Shown here: in pieces, positions 13,929 through 16,505 of the stretch
Numbering within the stretch: the stretch's first letter is position 1
Layout: each line of letters opens with the position of its first letter
Assembly (NCBI GenBank): GCA_034436375.1
Contig: DAOTVS010000151.1
Coordinates: forward strand, 1 to 16,505
Direction: 5' to 3'
DNA from: DAOTVS01 sp034436375
Lineage (GTDB): Bacteria; Chloroflexota; Anaerolineae; SpSt-313
Length of the DNA: 16,505 bases
Program-made: the position numbers and the translations under genes
The notes under the pieces: generated by a model
Told to the model about the DNA's origin: nothing
Databases searched by the model: none
Seen by the model: the letters and a program-made list of their open reading frames with translations, nothing else

Positions 13929-14597
13929 ATGCGGCGGCCCTCGGCCATCTGGAGGCCGAGCCTTTATGGCTGGCTGGGGCTCCTGGCCTGGGCCATTACG
14001 GCGCCGGGGCTGTTTGGCGATGCGCGCGCCTATGCCCCGCTCATCACAGTGGCGCTCGTCTCCTGGCTGCTGGGGGAAGGGGGGTGGCGGTCCCTGGGCT
14101 CCTGGCGCACCTGGCTCTTCCTGGGCGGCCTCATCGGCGTGACCGCCCTGGCCGAGGGCATCCGCCCGGGGCTGGGGGCGGGCCTGCGCATGGCCGCCCG
14201 GGCGCTGGCCATCCTGCTGGCGGCCGATGCCCTGGCGCTGCATGTGCCGGCGCTGGATTTGGCGGCGTTGCTGGAGGCCGTGGGCCTGCCCGGGCTGGGC
14301 TTTGCCCTGGGGGTGGCCTTTAACCTCTTGCCGGCTCTGCGGCAGACGGCGCTGGATTCGTGGCAGGCGTTGCGCCTGCGTGGCGGCCCCGGGAAACAGC
14401 CACTCCAATCTCTGCGGCGTTGGGCGGTGACAGTGCTGGCACGGGCACTGGCACGCGGACAGGAGATCGTTGACGCAGCCGAATCGCGCGCCTTTACGCC
14501 CAGCCGGCGGCAGGTGCAGCCGCCCCGCGTACGGCGTGGCGATCTCCTCCTGTTATTGGGGCTTGCTGCCTGGACCGTGGTGTTGCTGATAATGTGA
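13929..14597 (+). CDS. ECF transporter transmembrane coupling protein EcfT
   Basis: This 222-residue membrane protein couples the ATPase to the S component in ECF importers. Hydrophobic spans occur near residues 9-28, 35-48, 52-72, 85-105 and at the very C-terminus (LLLLLGLAAWTVVLLIM). The coupling region contains SWQALRLRGGPG and, later, VDAAESRAF. The second corresponds to the A-x-x-x-R-G/A-F coupling-helix motif of EcfT proteins that docks in the ATPase groove. The ATG at 13929 follows a GAGGCGGG stretch; a TTG at 13911 overlapping the upstream stop region is an alternative. It is the last gene of the operon, and a strong hairpin follows its stop at once. The sequence is divergent, so the assignment leans partly on position. 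Confidence 0.85.
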   Translation: MRRPSAIWRPSLYGWLGLLAWAITAPGLFGDARAYAPLITVALVSWLLGEGGWRSLGSWRTWLFLGGLIGVTALAEGIRPGLGAGLRMAARALAILLAADALALHVPALDLAALLEAVGLPGLGFALGVAFNLLPALRQTALDSWQALRLRGGPGKQPLQSLRRWAVTVLARALARGQEIVDAAESRAFTPSRRQVQPPRVRRGDLLLLLGLAAWTVVLLIM

Positions 14598-14602
14598 GAT
14601 TC

Positions 14603-14636
14603 GAGATTTAAAGTCTTTAGAGACTTTGGAAATCTC
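14603..14636. terminator. Bidirectional hairpin between convergent genes
   Basis: GAGATTT-AAAGTCT (14603-14616) pairs with AGACTTT (14621-14627) and AAATCTC (14630-14636), giving 14 pairs with a two-base bulge and a TTAG loop. It is conspicuously AT-rich compared with its surroundings. It lies exactly in the 48-bp gap between the ecfT stop and the stop of the minus-strand PA14 gene. No long U-run follows, so it may act as a weak terminator or a collision barrier for both transcripts. Confidence 0.65.
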
Positions 14637-14645
14637 TACTTACGT

Positions 14646-15998
14646 CTAGTGCGGCACGTCGTCGTATTCCCAGCGCAGCTGGATGCGCGCATCTACGCCC
14701 GGGTCTGGATCATAGTATTCTACCCTGAGCGTATGCAGCCCGCCGGCGAGCCTGATGCGGCCCATCTGCTCGGCGGGGGGCGGGCACTCCCAGGCATCGA
14801 TCACCAGGTGGTCATCGACCCACAGGCGGGCGCCGCCGTTTAGCAGCATGAGAAAGCGATAGGCGCAATCCTTGGCAAAGAACCAATTGCCCGTCCAGCG
14901 CACCGAATAGCCGCACGTGGGCATCCCCTCCGCCGGCGGATTGTGGTCCCAAGAATAATCGATGACCATATTGGTGATCACCACGTTGGGCGGGCCGTCC
15001 AGCGTCTGGTTGGCATAATACTCCGCCAGCCAGGCATCGGTCGGTATGGACGGCGGCCCATAGACGATGAGCGTGCAGGTCGGCGCTGGCTCGGGCGTAT
15101 GGGTCGGCATCGGCTCGGTGCAGACAGGCGCCGCCGTGGGTGAAGGGCATTCGGGCACAGCCGCTATGCAGATCGGTGGGCAGGGCGTGGCCGTAGGGGG
15201 AATGCGGACCGGCGCGGATGTCGGAACGCAGACCGGCGCTTCGGGTAGGGGGCCTGCCACTGCAGGGGCGGCCTCTGGCTCCTCCGAGATGGCGCCCAGG
15301 ATGGTGATCTGCGTGGCCAGCAGTGTGCCGCCGCTGTCGTACCAGCCTATAGCAATAATCGAGACCCCCACCTCCAGATCGAGGAGGCTGGCAGGCCGCC
15401 CATCGCTGAAACGGATGCGGGCCGCGTCAATCGCCACGCCTCGGTTCAATGTGCTGCCAAAGGGGCGCAAAGTCAACAGGTGCTGCACAGGCGCCAGGTC
15501 CACAATGCAGCCCTGGAGTTGATCGGGGCGGGGCATCGGCGTCAGGGCTGTAGCTGGCGTGCAAGTTGGCGTAGGCTTGGGGTGCATCACCAGCAAATGA
15601 GCTGATGCCTGTATGCCACCCTGCGGCACGCGCGCCACCACCCAGGCCTCCTTTACCGTTGACCAGGGCAAATCGGCCGGGTAGACAAATGATGTGGCGA
15701 ACCTGCCGTCAGGGCCCACCAACACTGCCGTGACGGGCACAAGGCCATCAGTCGCCAGATCTTTGGTTGGGCTCAGCGCAATCACCACCACCAGGTTGGT
15801 CAGCGTCGGCCAGCCGTGCCCGGTGATGGTCACAATATCGCCCGGAGCAGCCGTTTCCGGCTGCATCTTGATGATCGGTACCACCCGGGGTTGCAGGACT
15901 GTGCCGGCCATGACGACCGTGGCCGCGGTCACCAATACCACAATCAGGGCGACCACCACGATGATCAGAGACCAGCGCAATATCCCGGAACTGACCAC
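14646..15998 (-). CDS. Membrane-anchored extracellular PA14-domain protein
   Basis: This 450-residue surface protein has an N-terminal transmembrane anchor (about residues 10-34) without a cleavable site. An Ig/IPT-like domain follows (about 38-138; PGDIVTITGHGWPTLTNL). Next are a short Pro/Thr linker, a DUF5666-like beta domain (about 160-235; CIVDLAPVQHLLTLRP, LEVGVSIIAIGWY, LATQITIL), and a Pro/Thr-rich linker with six cysteines (240-318). A C-terminal PA14 domain ends it (about 322-445; WLAEYYANQTLDG, YSVRWTGNWFF, RLWVDDHLVIDAW, GLHTLRVEYYD). PA14 domains commonly bind glycans or build adhesive surfaces. The start is GTG at 15998, preceded by AAGGAGG at ideal spacing. It is transcribed alone, towards the ECF operon. 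The function is inferred only from architecture; an adhesion or polysaccharide-binding role is the likeliest. Confidence 0.85.
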   Translation of the reverse strand: MVSSGILRWSLIIVVVALIVVLVTAATVVMAGTVLQPRVVPIIKMQPETAAPGDIVTITGHGWPTLTNLVVVIALSPTKDLATDGLVPVTAVLVGPDGRFATSFVYPADLPWSTVKEAWVVARVPQGGIQASAHLLVMHPKPTPTCTPATALTPMPRPDQLQGCIVDLAPVQHLLTLRPFGSTLNRGVAIDAARIRFSDGRPASLLDLEVGVSIIAIGWYDSGGTLLATQITILGAISEEPEAAPAVAGPLPEAPVCVPTSAPVRIPPTATPCPPICIAAVPECPSPTAAPVCTEPMPTHTPEPAPTCTLIVYGPPSIPTDAWLAEYYANQTLDGPPNVVITNMVIDYSWDHNPPAEGMPTCGYSVRWTGNWFFAKDCAYRFLMLLNGGARLWVDDHLVIDAWECPPPAEQMGRIRLAGGLHTLRVEYYDPDPGVDARIQLRWEYDDVPH

Positions 15999-16364
15999 CG
16001 GTGTCCTCCTTCAGCCTGCCCCAGGCAGGTGAATAGAGGAGCCGGGCGTCGAACACCTCCGGCGTGGCGTGCGCAACTGTTATGTTTACCTGAAACAGGC
16101 AGCTTGCCGGCCGCCCCCATATTCCCCTGTGATACCCCACCCTTCGCCTTGGGGCGAAGGTCACGCAGACAAGTGTAAGCACCCTACCAGGCAGAATGGA
16201 CTCCCCCACGGGTCTTGACGGATGCCCGGTTGCTGCCGGGCATGGTTGCCGCAAGACCGCATAGGGATCCCAGAGTATGCCAACGCACGTCACGAAAGCG
16301 CCCACGGAGCGGGAATGCCGCCCCGGGAGCGACTCAATCACCTTTTGCCCGGCTCCTGAACTTT
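15999..16364. other. Intergenic region with several hairpins
   Basis: This 366-bp stretch holds no supported gene. It contains three perfect-stem structures. The first is CCTGCC/GGCAGG at 16015-16029, directly upstream of the PA14 gene ribosome binding site. The second is CCTTCGCC-TTGG-GGCGAAGG at 16141-16160. The third is a two-tier stem at 16211-16258: outer GGTCTTG/CAAGACC, inner ATGCCCGG/CCGGGCAT, loop TTGCTG. Part of it must be the 3' end of the partial gene on the right and the promoter of the PA14 gene, but no clear promoter was seen. Confidence 0.6.
16211..16258. repeat. Two-tier stem-loop
   Basis: Outer arms 16211-16217 and 16252-16258 (7 bp) enclose an asymmetric internal loop and an inner stem of 8 bp (16222-16229 with 16236-16243) with a 6-base loop. 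It lies about 105 bp downstream of the stop of the partial minus-strand gene. It may be its terminator without U-run, or a structured RNA or binding site upstream of the PA14 gene. Confidence 0.55.
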
Positions 16365-16505
16365 TCAGATAACCTGCACGTAGATCGGGTTACCCAGAGC
16401 CTGCAACATCAGGGCAGCCGGCTCAGCGGCTTCTGCCGGGTCGAGAGGCTCCGCCACCTCGGCCCGCACATAGGTTGAAACGCGCGCCTCGAGCGCGTGC
16501 TCATA
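16365..16505 (-). CDS. C-terminal end of an unidentified gene (truncated by the window edge)
   Basis: From 16505 leftward the minus strand reads 46 sense codons followed by TGA at 16365-16367. The residues begin YEHALEARVSTYVRAEVAEP and end PAALMLQALGNPIYVQVI. Composition is that of a real protein: charged helical segments, a hydrophobic C-terminal strand and GC-rich third positions. The start lies beyond the window. The family was not recognised. It is the same strand as the PA14 gene but separated from it by 366 bp of structured intergenic DNA, so it is probably a different transcription unit. Confidence 0.6.
   Translation of the reverse strand, partial: YEHALEARVSTYVRAEVAEPLDPAEAAEPAALMLQALGNPIYVQVI

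Noticed and set aside
16000..16364. Possible tRNA or small gene among the stem-loops
   Set aside because: No T-loop consensus, acceptor stem or CCA end was found, and no frame with a start and ribosome binding site looks coding.

Overview
This window looks like chromosomal DNA of a GC-rich bacterium, most plausibly an anaerobic or facultative member of the Chloroflexota (Anaerolineae-like). That placement is inference. It rests on the mix of an archaeal-type (type II) glyceraldehyde-3-phosphate dehydrogenase, a tungstate importer, a ferredoxin-like Fe-S aldo/keto reductase, and a secreted PA14 protein with Pro/Thr-rich linkers. No rRNA, tRNA, transposase or CRISPR array is visible.

Left part (1-8831, minus strand, read right to left). 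The first gene is an archaeal-type GAPDH. After a 417-bp gap with two hairpins come a UshA-type 5'-nucleotidase/metallophosphoesterase and an Fe-S aldo/keto reductase, 15 bp apart. A decayed GNAT acetyltransferase remnant follows, then a D-lyxose/mannose-type ketol-isomerase, methionyl-tRNA synthetase, a PfkB sugar kinase and a TIM-barrel sugar isomerase/epimerase. The ketol-isomerase and PfkB kinase could convert free mannose or lyxose to a keto-sugar and phosphorylate it. A 32-bp-arm inverted repeat built of 10-bp units separates metG from pfkB, and a bidirectional hairpin closes the left edge.

Middle (about 8980-11625, plus strand). A divergent promoter drives a long leader. The leader has the hallmarks of a molybdenum/tungsten-cofactor (Moco-type) riboswitch, followed by an intrinsic terminator and then tupB-tupC-tupA (tungstate ABC importer). 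The 3' strand of the putative aptamer P1 can pair either with the aptamer 5' strand or with the terminator 5' arm. That is the layout of a ligand-OFF transcription attenuator, so importer expression would fall when cofactor is plentiful. This is the most interesting element of the window. The tupB start is odd: no ATG, GTG or TTG lies at a suitable distance from its strong ribosome binding site.

Right part (11764-14597, plus strand) is a complete energy-coupling-factor transporter: a fused double ATPase, a substrate-binding membrane S component of unrecognised specificity, and the EcfT coupling protein. A 14-bp hairpin separates it from a convergent gene for a membrane-anchored extracellular protein with Ig-like, DUF5666-like and PA14 parts. 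The last 366 bp before the window edge hold several hairpins and then the C-terminal 46 codons of an unidentified minus-strand gene that runs off the end.
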